DNA of 64,000 nt from Humulus lupulus (GCF_963169125.1 NC_084802.1:31898107-31962106), one strand, 5' to 3'. Positions 1 to 10,462 are shown, counted from the stretch's first letter. The notes: generated from the letters alone by a model not told the origin. A program made the numbers and translations.

Positions 1-1
1 G

Positions 2-1261
2 TTTGAGATTGCAGCTGAGGAGCAGATGAAGATAACAGAGCTGCGACTTGCGAAGCTCTTTTCAACTAAAGCAAAAGTTTCTTCAACAGGTGATCAGTTT
101 CCTGAAACTGCCTCAAAGAAAGCAGAAGGTAGCTAATTTATTCTTCAAACCACTTTCGAATTTTAAATATAAAAAATCAGAATGTAAACTGATTTTTTTA
201 GAAGAAACGAAACAGTGTAAACTGAATTACATATGCAGCTTCTATCTTGTCCCATACATTTTATGCTGCTTTACTTGTTTCATCTCTAGGACTCCTCTTA
301 TCTACCAGTACTGGATCTGGGCTTCTTCCCATTATTATGTTATTAAACTTGTCATATACGGTATACCTAGTGAAGCTTCTAAAAGTAAAACTCATGTTGA
401 ATGTTTTAAAATCTTGTGTCCGTACCACTGTATGATTGAAGAAAAGTTCAAGTTTTCAGACATATAACAGAAAAATTTTGAGATCCAGTCGGAACTCTTA
501 AGTTCACATTAAAGAAGGAAAACAGATAGGTGTGATGCATTCTTTTCTTGATAATTTCCCATTTAATTTTCTTTGTTAGAATTTGTCCTGAAGCTTGTTA
601 ATTGTTAGCTTCTTTTCTACTGCACACCTTCACAATCACTGGATACTTTGTTAGCTTCTCAATAATTCTAATCATTGTGAGTGGCAATTAAGAGTGCCTC
701 AATCACGAATCTTTATCTCCCATAAAACAGTAAGCTGATCATCCCATCTCCCTATTGAGATTTCTATTAATTTATATTTTGTTATTTGACTTACAAGATC
801 GTGTGAGCATTATTGGAGGGCATCTAACTGCTACTGTTTCAGACGCTTCAGTTGGGAAAACAAGTGCAAGCCCAAATCCAACTCGAACACGTCCACCCAT
901 TACGACTCATGTCTTGGATGTTTCTCGGGGATCTCCAGGAGCTGGTATTGAGGTACACTTGGAGATTTGGAAGGGCCCTCAGCCTCGCCCCTTATTTGGA
1001 AAGGCAGACACGGGTGGTTGGGCATTTCTGGGGTCTTCTATCACAAATAATGATGGACGAAGTGGTCAGTTGATGAGCATAGTTGATGCTGTGAACCCAG
1101 GAATATACAGGATAAGCTTCAACACAGGTAAGTACTGCCCATCAGGGTTCTTTCCATATGTTTCGATTGTCTTTGAAATCAAAAAATCACAGGAGCAGGA
1201 ACATTTTCATGTTCCGCTGCTGCTGTCTCCATTTTCATTCAGCACTTATCGTGGGAGTTAG
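2..1261 (+). CDS. TTL: TTL, bifunctional ureide-pathway protein (3' end of gene, two exons)
   Basis: Transthyretin-like protein; in plants it is a fusion of OHCU decarboxylase and 5-hydroxyisourate hydrolase that turns the uricase product into S-allantoin in peroxisomes. Two exons are visible: 2-128 and 798-1261 (stop TAG 1259-1261). The G at 128 and AT at 798-799 form one Asp codon, with GT at 129-130 and AG at 796-797. The first exon reads ...QMKITELRLAKLF, the end of the decarboxylase domain plus linker. The second is the whole hydrolase domain: ITTHVLDVSRG with its conserved His, a DGRSG loop, then EHFHVPLLL and the terminal YRGS signature of HIU hydrolases. No stop or frameshift is seen, so it is probably functional. 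The start codon and most of the decarboxylase domain lie left of the window. There is no peroxisomal signal at the C terminus; see the internal PTS2 entry. Confidence 0.95.
129..797 (+). other. Intron of TTL
   Basis: A 669-bp AT-rich intron with GT at 129-130 and AG at 796-797, ending in a TTTTGTTATTTGACTTACAAG acceptor region. It interrupts a codon after its first base and separates the linker following the decarboxylase domain from the hydrolase domain. Open frames inside it have no homology I recognise. Confidence 0.9.
800..826 (+). other. Internal PTS2 peroxisome-targeting nonapeptide in TTL
   Basis: The first residues of the last exon read R-V-S-I-I-G-G-H-L, which fits the PTS2 pattern R-[LVIQ]-x5-[HQ]-[LA]. 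Plant TTL proteins are known to carry a PTS2-like signal between their two domains, and alternative splicing there can remove it. Here it begins one codon after the splice junction, so a shifted acceptor would delete it. Confidence 0.75.
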
Positions 1262-1543
1262 AACTTTTGTTGCAACTTTTCTCTTAAGTCCTTGAACTTT
1301 GTTGACAACATCAAAACTATTGGCTTTGTAAATGCTGATGCAAATCATAAGGGACATGGTTCCTAAGGCAATAAACATGCTTGTCTTGTAATGTTAGTCC
1401 TAAGGATTATGTGATCTGGACGGTCTCATGTAAATTCGCTCCATTCAGTCTATCATTGTAAGTCTATGATAAAAGTGATGTTAAGTAGCATAGGAGAGCA
1501 AACTATAGCTTCACAATACATAATGATTCGGAGTTAAAAGCAA
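1262..1543 (+). other. 3' UTR and downstream flank of TTL
   Basis: Non-coding sequence after the TTL stop. An AATAAA at 1370-1375, about 110 bases downstream of the stop, is a plausible polyadenylation signal. No other gene is visible. Confidence 0.5.
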
Positions 1544-1731
1544 ATTTACTTGAATAAGTTATTAGTTTAAAGGTTGCCAAGTATGTGTTTCAAAATAAGT
1601 TACGACTGTTAAATTGGTTTATTAATTAAATGAGTATTCTTCATATTTACTTGCATAAGTTGTTAGTTTAAAGGTTGCCAAGTATGTGTTTCAAAATAAG
1701 TTACGACTGTTAAATTGGTTTATTAATTAAA
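1544..1731. repeat. Direct repeat, 2 x 87 bp
   Basis: Two nearly identical 87-bp copies at 1544-1630 and 1645-1731, separated by 14 bp. Both run from ATTTACTTG to ATTAATTAAA, and only a few mismatches are visible (GAATAAGTTATT versus GCATAAGTTGTT). It resembles a recent local tandem duplication. There is no coding potential. Confidence 0.9.
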
Positions 1732-2299
1732 TTCCGTTCATCTCAAAATACACAAGACAAACTATATATATGCTTTGTTTGGAAAAGAGTAAGGAATATA
1801 TTTTTCTAAAATTTTATAAGTGAGTTTTCTTTATTAATTTTTTTCTTTGAACATATTTATAATGGTTCTAAATTATATAAAATTATACTATATTTATTAT
1901 TTTTTTAAATAAAATAATCAATTTTTTTGAATCCAATCTTTTGGAATTTATTTCTCTCCTAAATCTAAAATAGTAAAAGAATAAGGTGGTCTAGCATGCA
2001 GCAATGAGTGATGATATGTAACACAAAATCTATATTAAAACATTACGCACATTTATTTGGTTAGTTTTTTTAATTTAGTGCATTTTGACTAGAAATTGAG
2101 GTGCTGCTTTAATTTTTCTCTCTTTCATGTTGACTAATGTAGTAGTTTCTCTTTCATGTTGGTTGAAAATGAGTGCAAGACTTTGGTCAAAATTGAAAAA
2201 ATAAATAATTATAATTAATATCGAAAATTAGTAGATACAGAAAGTCCAAAAAATAAAGTTTTTTTTTCGCTAGGGAAAGATCAGCTTGTCACTACACAT
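1732..2299. other. AT-rich intergenic DNA, nothing recognised
   Basis: Very AT-rich, with no long ORF and no repeat boundaries that I can define. Confidence 0.6.
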
Positions 2300-2998
2300 A
2301 GTAGACTTGAATAGAAAGAATATTTATCACACATAAAGATAGACTTGAATAACCAACTTAACAAACATATTCCATTGATTAATGAAACATATTCCATTGA
2401 TCACACAATCATATTTAAGGATGGAAACGAGGCGGGTAATTGGCGGGTTGCTCCCCATCCCCATCATCGTTAACCATTTTAATCCCCTTCCACGCCCCCA
2501 TCCTCGCATATTCCCCGTTAGGAGCGGGATGATGAATCTTTGTTGGGGCGGAGAATCCCCATGAGTACTCATTTATTAGAAATTAACATAAATAAAAGTA
2601 GATTACCCAAAATGAATATATATTACACTATATTAATAGCTAAAAGTATTAAATATTGTCCAAAATAAAATTAAAAATCTTTTAAAAATTACAAATATGC
2701 TACAAAATCACATGAAGAACATATGTAAAATAAATAAAAAATATTATATAAAAAAAATCAAATAGGTCTCGTTGAAGTGGGGAGTACTATTCCCATCCCC
2801 ACCCCATTTAATATTCGGGGTAGAAAATAACCCCGTCCCCCGTTGGGAAAAGTTCCATCTCTATTCATATTCCATTGATCACACATTCATATCAAGGTAG
2901 ACTTGAATAACCAATTTAACAGCCAACATATTCCATTTATCACACATATGATAGACTTGAATAACGAACGTAACAAATATTATCACTTTAATTAAGGT
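2300..2998. repeat. Degenerate tandem repeat, split by a hAT-like element
   Basis: Recurring phrases TAGACTTGAATAACC, AACATATTCCATTGAT and ATCACACAT occur on both sides of 2416-2863 (about 2300-2415 and 2864-2980). They form an imperfect tandem repeat of several tens of bp per unit. The array was already present when the hAT-like element inserted. The copia element borders it on the right; its target duplication AAGGT is at 2994-2998. Confidence 0.65.
2416..2863. mobile_element. Non-autonomous hAT-like DNA transposon (448 bp)
   Basis: The ends are imperfect terminal inverted repeats: TAAGGATGGAA on the left and the complement of TAGAGATGGAA on the right. They are flanked by 8-bp direct repeats ATCATATT (2408-2415) and TTCATATT (2864-2871), which match at 7 of 8 positions. 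An 8-bp duplication and TIRs beginning TA(G)GG/AGATGG suit the hAT superfamily. GC-rich subterminal tracts (GGCGGG, CCCCATCCCC on the left; CCCATCCCCACCCC, CCCCGTCCCCC on the right) contrast with the AT-rich core. No transposase frame is present. Confidence 0.7.
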
Positions 2999-4061
2999 TG
3001 AGATTTCGTTTTCTAAGATTACCAATTGAATTTAATAAATAATTTAATTAATGCTAAATAGTTAAACAATTGTTTGAACAAACATATATTCTGATATATC
3101 AAGACAGATTGTCGATGAATCAGAATATACGAACAAAAAGTAAATAAACTAAAAGTAATGTGACACAAGAAGTTTTTTACGTGGTTCGGAAAACCTAGTC
3201 CACGGGGCCACGCCCAGAGATAAAATCAATTAGTAAAGTCTCAAGAATACAATAAGAAATTGACTTATATAAGTTTAGACTCCCTCTAAATCCTTGTCAC
3301 AACATTGAAGTACTTTACTTTAATAATATGATTTTGATAAACACTAAGAACACGAAATCCCTTATGAACTTGATGAGTGCTCGCTTCCTCCCGAAGAAAG
3401 ACTTATGGAAATCTTCTCCCGAAGATTTTATGTCACGTTCACAAGCTTTATGACCTGTTTAAGAATAAACAACACAAAGCAAAACAAACAAACAAACAAA
3501 CAAAGAGATAGTTGAACAAATACCACTCTTTACATAAAAAAGAACTCTTCAAAATATAAAACGTTAGAGTGGTGAAGAGTTGAGATTAGCTGCTGCTTAG
3601 GTCTGTATTTATAGAGTTTAGGAAACCCTAAGCCATCCAATTTCGTTTATGGTCCAATCAGACCAAATCAGGAAGTTACTAAAAATAACTTCAAATTACA
3701 TTAACTGTAGGATTTTTCAAATGAGACAGAGAATCATTCTGTAGCATCAAGATAATGGACGAACTTGGACTTAAATCCTAACCAGGTTAATTTCGAAATT
3801 TTTTTCCTTGGGCACAAAACATCTCAGTTAAAATCAAGGAAAATATGCAAAAAATAATTCTATAATACACATACTTATTATAGACAAGGTTGCCATAAAT
3901 AAATAAGAAAACTTGACTAAATATAAAATACACTTAATAAAAAATTTATTCTTACCAAAAAGAGACACAATCCACTTACTTACCCAATATATAATTTCGA
4001 AAATACTAATTAAATAATAAAATATATTTATTAAATTTTTTAGCCAATTTAGGATCTTACA
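2999..4061 (-). repeat. 3' LTR of the copia element
   Basis: A 1063-bp LTR bounded by TG...CA on the plus strand and homologous along its length to 11171-14147 without the nested LTR. On the minus strand a TATA box (TATAAATA, 3606-3613) lies in a CTCTATAAATACAG context. It carries no GC-rich dyad block, unlike several other LTRs in this window. Confidence 0.92.
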
Positions 4062-4074
4062 ATCTCCCCATTTG
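4062..4074 (-). promoter_or_regulatory. Polypurine tract of the copia element
   Basis: The minus strand reads AAATGGGGAGAT directly against the 3' LTR, the expected plus-strand priming site. Confidence 0.75.
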
Positions 4075-4417
4075 ACAACTTTTTAGAAAAAATATATTTG
4101 ATCAATAAGAGCTAAAATTTTTGCAGTAAATACTTTGTTAGAAAGAAAGAATTAAGTTCCTAAGAACTCACCCTACAAACAAGCATACTAACAAAGATAA
4201 AAATTGTCAAATTTTTGGAAAAAGTTTAACAAGACATACCACACAACTCCCCCTAAAAATAGGGTCCAGAGTTGTACACAAAAAAATTAAAAAAAATACC
4301 AACTACTCCCCCTTTTTGTCTATCAAGGTGCCAAGGTAACGAAAATATAAAACAAAAGACATGAGAGCTTCTTCTTTGGACTTTGAAAAAAAAACATAAA
4401 ATAAAGCAAGATAAAAA

Positions 4418-4621
4418 CTAAACACCCTTGGATATTGTAGATAGCTGATCAAGAATTGCTTGATGAGTGGCCTCCATGGTTCTAGCTCGATTATTAACCA
4501 TTACAAGATCAGGTTTGACAGCGAGAATCTTTGATGTCTCAGGATTAACACCAAATGGAGCAGAGGAACTGGAAGAACCGGCAGAAGGCTGGGGAGAACT
4601 GGCGGTCTTGGTTCGAGCCAT
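4418..4621 (-). CDS. Small ORF of unknown function downstream of copia pol
   Basis: A 67-codon frame on the element's coding strand, beginning MARTKTASSPQPSAGSSSS and ending STISKGV. It is Ser/Pro-rich at the start and polar and helix-prone towards the end. It lies between the RNase H remnant and the polypurine tract, where some copia lineages carry extra ORFs. I recognise no domain. The histone H3-like first five residues appear coincidental. It could be a relict extra ORF or chance. Confidence 0.3.
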   Translation of the reverse strand: MARTKTASSPQPSAGSSSSSAPFGVNPETSKILAVKPDLVMVNNRARTMEATHQAILDQLSTISKGV

Positions 4622-4729
4622 TGATTCCTGCACACTATGAAGCACAAGAAAGAAAAACAATAGAGAAGAACCAAGGAGAAAATAACCAAAAAACTTTAAT
4701 CTTAATTGTGAACAAATATAAAAGGCAAC

Positions 4730-5942
4730 TGTTGTGAAATTTCTACTACGCAAGTGTACGCAGTCAAGCAAGTAATGCCAATAGAAGTAAAGTATCGTTC
4801 CCACAGAGAATTGATCTACTAATTATTAAAAGTGAACTTTAATTTCTATTTGACTAACGAAAATAGAGTGAAAATTAACTACGAACAATAAACTAAAATA
4901 GCATAATTAAATTAATGAAAATTCAATTATAGAAAATATTAGAGCATTTTAACTTCATCAACCTTCAATTCTGTTCAAACAGTAATACCGTTAATATGAT
5001 TTTTCTAACTATGATTATAGCAGATTTACTATTGACAATTCTATTCCCTTTCAAGATATAAAATATTCAGTTTATTTGTGAATTTTCTACATGTTTGTGA
5101 TAAATTCTACACATAAACTGCATTAAGAACAGAAGCATAATTGCTACACAAACCAATTTGATACTTTCGTTCTAAATTGAAATCTATGTCTATTGCGTAT
5201 AGCTATTCCAATTATCGCTTTTCAGATGTTGAATTGAAACCAAAAATCATGCAAAAGATGGCTAGTCAATTACAAGCATTAAACGTATGAACAATAGATA
5301 ATCATAGATTCAAGAAATCATAGAAATTGCATTAAAGATGAAAAGAATATCCAGCGAATACATTAAAATACTGTAAACAGGAATAGTTCATAATGTCAAA
5401 CATAATTGCATAAAAATAATCCAAAATTGAAAAGCATAAAGAGATGAAATAAAAACTAGTGAAATCTTGCTCCGTTCTTCCTTTCTGTCGTCCAGAGCAC
5501 TCCCCTCATTTCTAAAAAAATAATCCTTTTATATTTCCATGAAAAAGCCCTACAAAAGTACATGAAAATTCCAAAATTTCCCTCGTGCTGATATATCGCC
5601 TCCCATGCTGTGATATATCGCCTGTACCATATTCTCGATACAAATGCAAAGTCTCTGTTGTCGTTTTTGTCTCTGCGAAAAATCCATATTCCTCAAGTGG
5701 CGATATATCGGCCAAGACAGGCGATATATCGTCTGTGCTGAATTTTTGATACTTAGCCAATTTCGACTAATTACGCAGATTTTTAATTTAAAATCTCTGA
5801 ATTTGCATATTAATCAGAATTATAGCGACAAACTGCACAAGTTCACAAAATAGGTCAAATGTGTAATTTCACTTAAGAAAAACAACCAAATCAAACTGGA
5901 AAAGTCATGAATAAGAGTATATTTTGTACGCTTATCTCAACA
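4730..5942 (-). mobile_element. Athila-like LTR (minus orientation) inside the copia 3' region
   Basis: Starts TGTTGTGAAATTTCTACTACG and ends CTTATCTCAACA (1213 bp). The left end matches the layout of the LTR at 19652 (TGTTGCGAAATTTTAAGC..., then GCAAGTG.ACGCAGTC and AAGTATCGT). Four GATATATC-centred dyads lie at 5590-5600, 5612-5622, 5699-5713 and 5720-5733. In minus orientation these are upstream of a TATA-like TATAAAA (5527-5533). I find no clear 5-bp target duplication (GCAAC on the left, AAATA on the right), so one border may be altered. Confidence 0.7.
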
Positions 5943-6857
5943 AAATATATATATTTTTATTTTCCAACTGTCTTTTTTCACACGTAACACCATTAATATT
6001 TAGACAACCTTAACTTTAGAGAGAAAGTTGACAAAAAATAACACACAATCAATTTGGACCAAGAAAAAATTGCAAGCAAGATTTTCAAATACCCCACAAA
6101 TTTATTCGGTTTTCTCCTCCCATTTTTTTTTAATTATTTTTTTATTTTGATTTTTTTATTACTTGACCATAACATTTCCTTTTGCTGCAAAAAAAAAAAA
6201 AAAAAATTCCAAACCTAAGAAACAATAACCAAATGAACAAAAATTAAACGAGTACTTATAATCTTAGAAAAATTATTTGATCTAAATAACAAGCTTGAGA
6301 GTGTTGGAATAAAAATAAAATTTTCAAGAGCACAAAATATTTTTAGGGAAACCATTAACATAGAAAATGAGACTTACAATTTTTAGTTTTCTTCATTTAG
6401 AACATGTATTTGTGTGTGAAGTGTAAAAAAATAGGGTCATTGCCCATGTTGGCAATTTTAGCCTTTTTTCGTAGTACCCAAAGGAGACTCTATCACACTA
6501 CACCAGTGATAACCCTTTTCAATGGTAGCGTATCCTCTACATAGGTCTAATTACACAGGCTCAACTTCCTCAAAGTTGGCTTTCACACACTGGCATAGGT
6601 AGCTCAATTCTCTAAGAGGAACCTGAAACTAAAGAAATTTTGTTAATTTTGCTCAATACTCTCTTAGTAGGCATTTTTCCCAAAAATAAATTATGAAGAA
6701 ATTTTTATTTTGAAACCAAAAAACTTAGCATGTCATATATAAAAAATAATTATTCTAACAAAAGGTACTCACAATTTTTTGGAAAACATTTGAAAATTGT
6801 TTAGCAGGTGTACACATAATTGATAAGCAGCTAGGATGGTCATGAAAAAATAAATAA
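5943..6857 (-). other. Copia 3' untranslated region, no gene seen
   Basis: AT-rich sequence between the nested LTR and the end of the RNase H frame, with long A and T runs. No coding frame or recognised motif. Confidence 0.5.
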
Positions 6858-7083
6858 TTACATGCTACAAACCCCCAAGGATTTTATGAGGGAATCATAC
6901 ATAATTGAATCTAGGGACTTAGTGAAAATATCATGCTTGTTAGTCTCAATATATTCCAAAATCAATGTTTTATTCTCAACAAGCTCTCTAATGAAATTGT
7001 GCCTAATATCAATATGCTTTGTGCGTGAATGTTGAAAAAGATTTTTAGAAATATTTATTACACTGGTGTTGTCACAAAAAGAA
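6858..7083 (-). pseudogene. C-terminal RNase H fragment of copia pol
   Basis: The minus strand from about 7080 to the stop at 6858-6860 gives the terminal part of a copia RNase H: CDNTSVINISKN, then SRTKHIDIRHNFIRELV, then the family-typical tail ...IFTKSLD...LGVCSM and stop. The Asp of CDN and the TKHIDIRHxF block are conserved. The upstream RNase H and the whole reverse transcriptase are missing from their expected place. Confidence 0.88.
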
Positions 7084-7092
7084 AAATTCCAT

Positions 7093-7150
7093 TTTATTAT
7101 CTACTATTGAGGCCGAGTACATTGATATTTGCAGTTGTTGTACTCAAAAT
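7093..7150 (+). pseudogene. Inverted RNase H scrap at the deletion junction
   Basis: On the plus strand, opposite to the rest of the element, this reads LSTIEAEYIDICSCCTQ, the copia RNase H block that normally precedes CDNTS by about 25 residues. The left neighbour is the downstream RNase H on the minus strand. The right neighbour is the integrase-RT linker on the minus strand. The scrap is therefore inverted, and it marks where the reverse transcriptase was lost. Confidence 0.8.
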
Positions 7151-8582
7151 CTCCCATAATGAGATAAGCTGGATGATTCTTTTTAACCCTGGCTGAAGGT
7201 TCTCTCTGAATTGGATCAGTGATAATTTTAGGCATTTGCGTCTTTGTCTGTTCAAATTAGGATTTATCAGATGTGTCGGGTGATGATTTAGTTTCAGTTC
7301 CTGTGGCAACAGATGGAATTTCTGATACATCATTATGGACTTTTGATTGATCACGAGATTCTTCCATAAATTTATCTATCTTGTCTTCTGTTGAAAATTT
7401 TGAAAAGTCTTTGCAATCATCAACAACAACATTAGCATACTCTATAATAGTTTGGGTTCTCATGTTGTACACACGATATGCCCTACTGTTTATAGAATAA
7501 CCAAGAAATACACCTACATCACTTTTATCATCAAATTTTCCAACATTTTCTCGATCTCTCAATATGTAACACATACACCCAAAAATGTGAAAATAACTTA
7601 CATTTGGACGCTTACCTTTCCAGATCTCATAAGGAGTTTTGGCAGTACCTGGATGCAAAAACACTTTATTTAATGTGTAGCAAACAATATTAATAGCTTT
7701 TGCCCACAATCTTTTGGAAAGTTTCTTGCTATTCAACATTTCTCTTGCCATTTCCTGAAGAGTGCGATTATTTCTTTCAACAACTCCATTTTGTTCAGGA
7801 GTTTCGGGAGCTGAAAATTCATGAGATATCCCACAATATTTATAGAATTCATCATACACAACATTCTCAAATTATTTTCCATGATAACTATGAATTTTAA
7901 CAATCTTGCCAATATTACAATCTTTTTCAACTTTTATTTTTAAACAAGGAGTTTTGAAAGCTTCAAAACTGTTAGATTTTTCTTTTAAAAAAATCAACAC
8001 AAGTAAAACAAGAGAGATCATCTACACACACAAAAATGTATCCTTTTCCATTTAAGCTTTCAACCTGTATTGGACCTATTATATCCATGTGAAGCAATTC
8101 TAAGACCTTGGTGGTATTCGCATTTGTGATACCTTTGTGAGTGATCTTTAATTGCTTGCCAAGTTGGCAAGGTTCACACTTACCGGTAGATTCTCTACCC
8201 AGTTTGGATAAACCACGAACAATACCTGCATTTGAAAATTTTTTCAAGTTTCTGAAATTAATGTGACCAAGTTTTTCATGCCATAGATCAGTAGAATTGC
8301 TTGAGGCCGAGTGACATGACATATTTTGAGAGAGAATATAATAATTATCAACTGAACTGAATCCTTTTAGAACACAATTTCCATTTTGATCAATCACACT
8401 ACAATCATCACAAGAAAAGTTAACAGTGTATCCTTGATCACAAATTTGACTTATGCTAATTATATTTGCTTTCAATCCATCAACCAGCAGAACATTTTTC
8501 AGTTTAGGTAACCCTTCCAAATTTAGGGTTCCCTTTCCAAGAACTTTACCTGCTACATCATCACCAAAAGTGACTGTACCAT
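7151..8582 (-). pseudogene. Copia GAG-pre-integrase and integrase, degenerate
   Basis: In minus order: start of the pre-integrase region (TVTFGDD), then DLWHEKLGHINFRNL and CEPCQLGK of the His/Cys zinc-binding domain. The integrase core follows: HMDIIGP with the first catalytic Asp, and PEQNGVVERNNRT with the catalytic Glu. The middle Asp of the SDHG motif is replaced by Tyr (codon at 7884-7886), and a stop follows three codons later. The C-terminal part continues through FGCMCYIL and FLGYS to a REPSARVKK-like linker near 7170-7205, reached by a frameshift. It was continuous with the protease before the solo LTR at 8583 inserted. Confidence 0.88.
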
Positions 8583-9178
8583 TGTTTATCCAAAAAACAG
8601 CTGTGGATGACGTGGCAAGAATTTTCAACACGTGGTCGACACGTGGCAGAGATGCTGCTCGCCTATCAACCAGAGATACTTCCATATGCGGGGTTCAAGT
8701 TTTATATACTCCGTTTATTTATGTATAAATTTGTATAGTTATAATGATAGCCGAGAATATATCTTCATTATAACCTGAATATCCGTTTATTAAGGAAAGA
8801 TATGATTAATTGACTCATGTAACCCTCCTTGAGCCTATGAATATACAAGAAATAGCTCAAGGGGGGATCTTTTTTTTTCTTTTTCCGAATCCTCTTTTTT
8901 GATCTGAGAAAAAGAGAATTGTATTGCTATTATCCATCGTCTATATTGTTTCTCCTTCGAAGGTTCGTGAAACTCAAGAACCCTAGTTCTTTGATCACAC
9001 CTTTGAAGCTCAACATTAATAATAGTATCAAGTGGACGTAGGTCATTACAAATCTTTGGGGTCGAACCACTATAATTCTTGGTGTTCTTTACTTTCCATT
9101 AGATTGTATTTTCAAGCATCGTGCTATTTTCCTGTCGTATATTTGACTCCGCATCATTGGCTAATTTGAGGGTCAACA
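8583..9178 (+). mobile_element. Solo LTR (596 bp), Tat-like family, inside copia protease region
   Basis: Starts TGTTTATCCAAAAAACAGC and ends GAGGGTCAACA, the same ends and internal phrases (GACGTGGCA, CTTGAGCCTA, GACGTAGGTCATTAC, GGGTCGAACCACTATAA) as the Tat LTRs at 45654 and 56649. It separates copia protease (FDSGCSRHM) from TVTFGDD. The flanking 5-mers are ACCAT (8578-8582) and AACGT (9179-9183); each differs by one base from a common ACCGT. No internal sequence remains. Confidence 0.82.
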
Positions 9179-9331
9179 AACGTAATTTATAGTCTTGAAA
9201 TTGATAAGAATGTTTTTGTCACCTATCATATGTCTAGAACATCCACTATCAAAGTACCAAGAATTAGATGTATAAATTCTATGACAAGTAAATGCAGCAA
9301 GACAATTATTCTCATCCTTTTTGACCCATTT
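9179..9331 (-). pseudogene. Copia aspartic protease start
   Basis: The minus strand reads WVKKDENN...SNSWYFDSGCSRHMIGDK. The DSG catalytic triad and SRHM are typical of copia proteases. An in-frame TAA after the zinc-knuckle segment (FVPK then stop) breaks it from gag. Its downstream side is cut by the solo LTR at 8583-9178. Confidence 0.85.
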
Positions 9332-9715
9332 TTATTTAGGCACAAAATGTTTCTTTTGCACCTTTTTCAATTTTGCATGATGAAAATAATTTGAATTGAA
9401 AAAATTCATCATTGTAAAACACTTTGGTTGAATGTGACCCTTGACCCCACAAAAATGGCAAGTGGGAATGAATTTCTTAGTCCTTTCATAGAACATAAGA
9501 TTCTTACCTATATGTCTCGTTGTTGATGAGACATTTTGAGATGTTGATGGATCAAAAATCTGCAATGTTAGATCAAAAGAAAAGACAGGTAATGAACGGG
9601 CTTGAACAAACATAGTTTTTCCCTTTGATTGAGACCCTTTAGATCCCAATCCAGCATTGTTTCGTTGACCTGCATTGTGGAGCTCCTTAAAAATTGTAGA
9701 TCCTGGATTAAGCAT
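9332..9715 (-). pseudogene. Copia gag C-terminal segment with second CCHC zinc knuckle
   Basis: Contains an intact C-x2-C-x4-H-x4-C knuckle (CHFCGVKGHIQPKC), which binds RNA in the nucleocapsid. It ends at the TAA just before the protease. The frame between 9764 and 9715 is broken by small indels. Confidence 0.8.
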
Positions 9716-9763
9716 CTTAACATTTTTCTTAATAAGATCAAGCTCTTTTTCAGGCGGTTAATT

Positions 9764-10462
9764 TCAACATTTTATAAAAAATCTCAGTTTCAAAAACTTT
9801 AGCATTTGATACAAGTTCATCATTTCTGCAAGAAAGAGAATTGATTTTTTTTTTGCATTTGACCGATTTACAACACATAATTTAATCCATTCATCATACA
9901 TTTTTTTATAAGATTCTTCCAGCGAATCTTCATTGACTTTTGATTCATCAGAATCAATGTCAACAACATCATCACTACCTGTCGTATCATCGGTAACTTT
10001 ATTTACCAAAACAATATTGTTTAGACAAACAAGTTTTTTATTTTCTTGCAAAAAACAAGGAAGAATAGAGAACACAGATGTTAAAGCAACATTTTCCCCA
10101 TCTTCATCACTACTTTCAGAGTCATTATCACTCAAAGTAGCATTCATACATTTTTTATTTCTTTTCAAGGTATTTGCATATTCTGACTGAATATGACCAA
10201 AACCATCACATTCCCTGCATTGAACTCCCTTTTTATTGTTAGGAACAAAATGTTTAGAAGATGTGTTCCTTTTTGAGAATTTAGAAAAATTCTTTTTATT
10301 GCCCAATTTTTTCATATATTTTTGAAAATTTCTAGTCAATATGGCCAACTCATTACCATCTTCATCATCTGAACTTACATTTTCAAAAATTTTCAAAACA
10401 ATAGATTTTTCTTTTTCTTTTACCTTGTTCGACTTTTCTATCTGTCTAATTTGTTGATTCAA
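9764..10462 (-). pseudogene. Copia gag middle segment with damaged CCHC knuckle
   Basis: A Lys- and acidic-rich nucleocapsid segment. The first knuckle reads CRECDGFGHIQSEY: the last Cys has become Tyr (TAT), so zinc binding should be lost. Acidic SDNDSESSDEDGE and SSDDEDGNE stretches are typical of copia gag linkers. An in-frame TGA (10472-10474) separates it from the N-terminal gag frame. Confidence 0.85.

Noticed and set aside
48..467. Open frame overlapping the first TTL exon and its intron
   Set aside because: It reads a different frame from the conserved TTL exon and continues into the intron. The protein has no similarity I recognise.
4610..4621. MARTKT start suggesting histone H3
   Set aside because: Only the first five residues match. 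The rest is Ser/Pro-rich with no histone fold.
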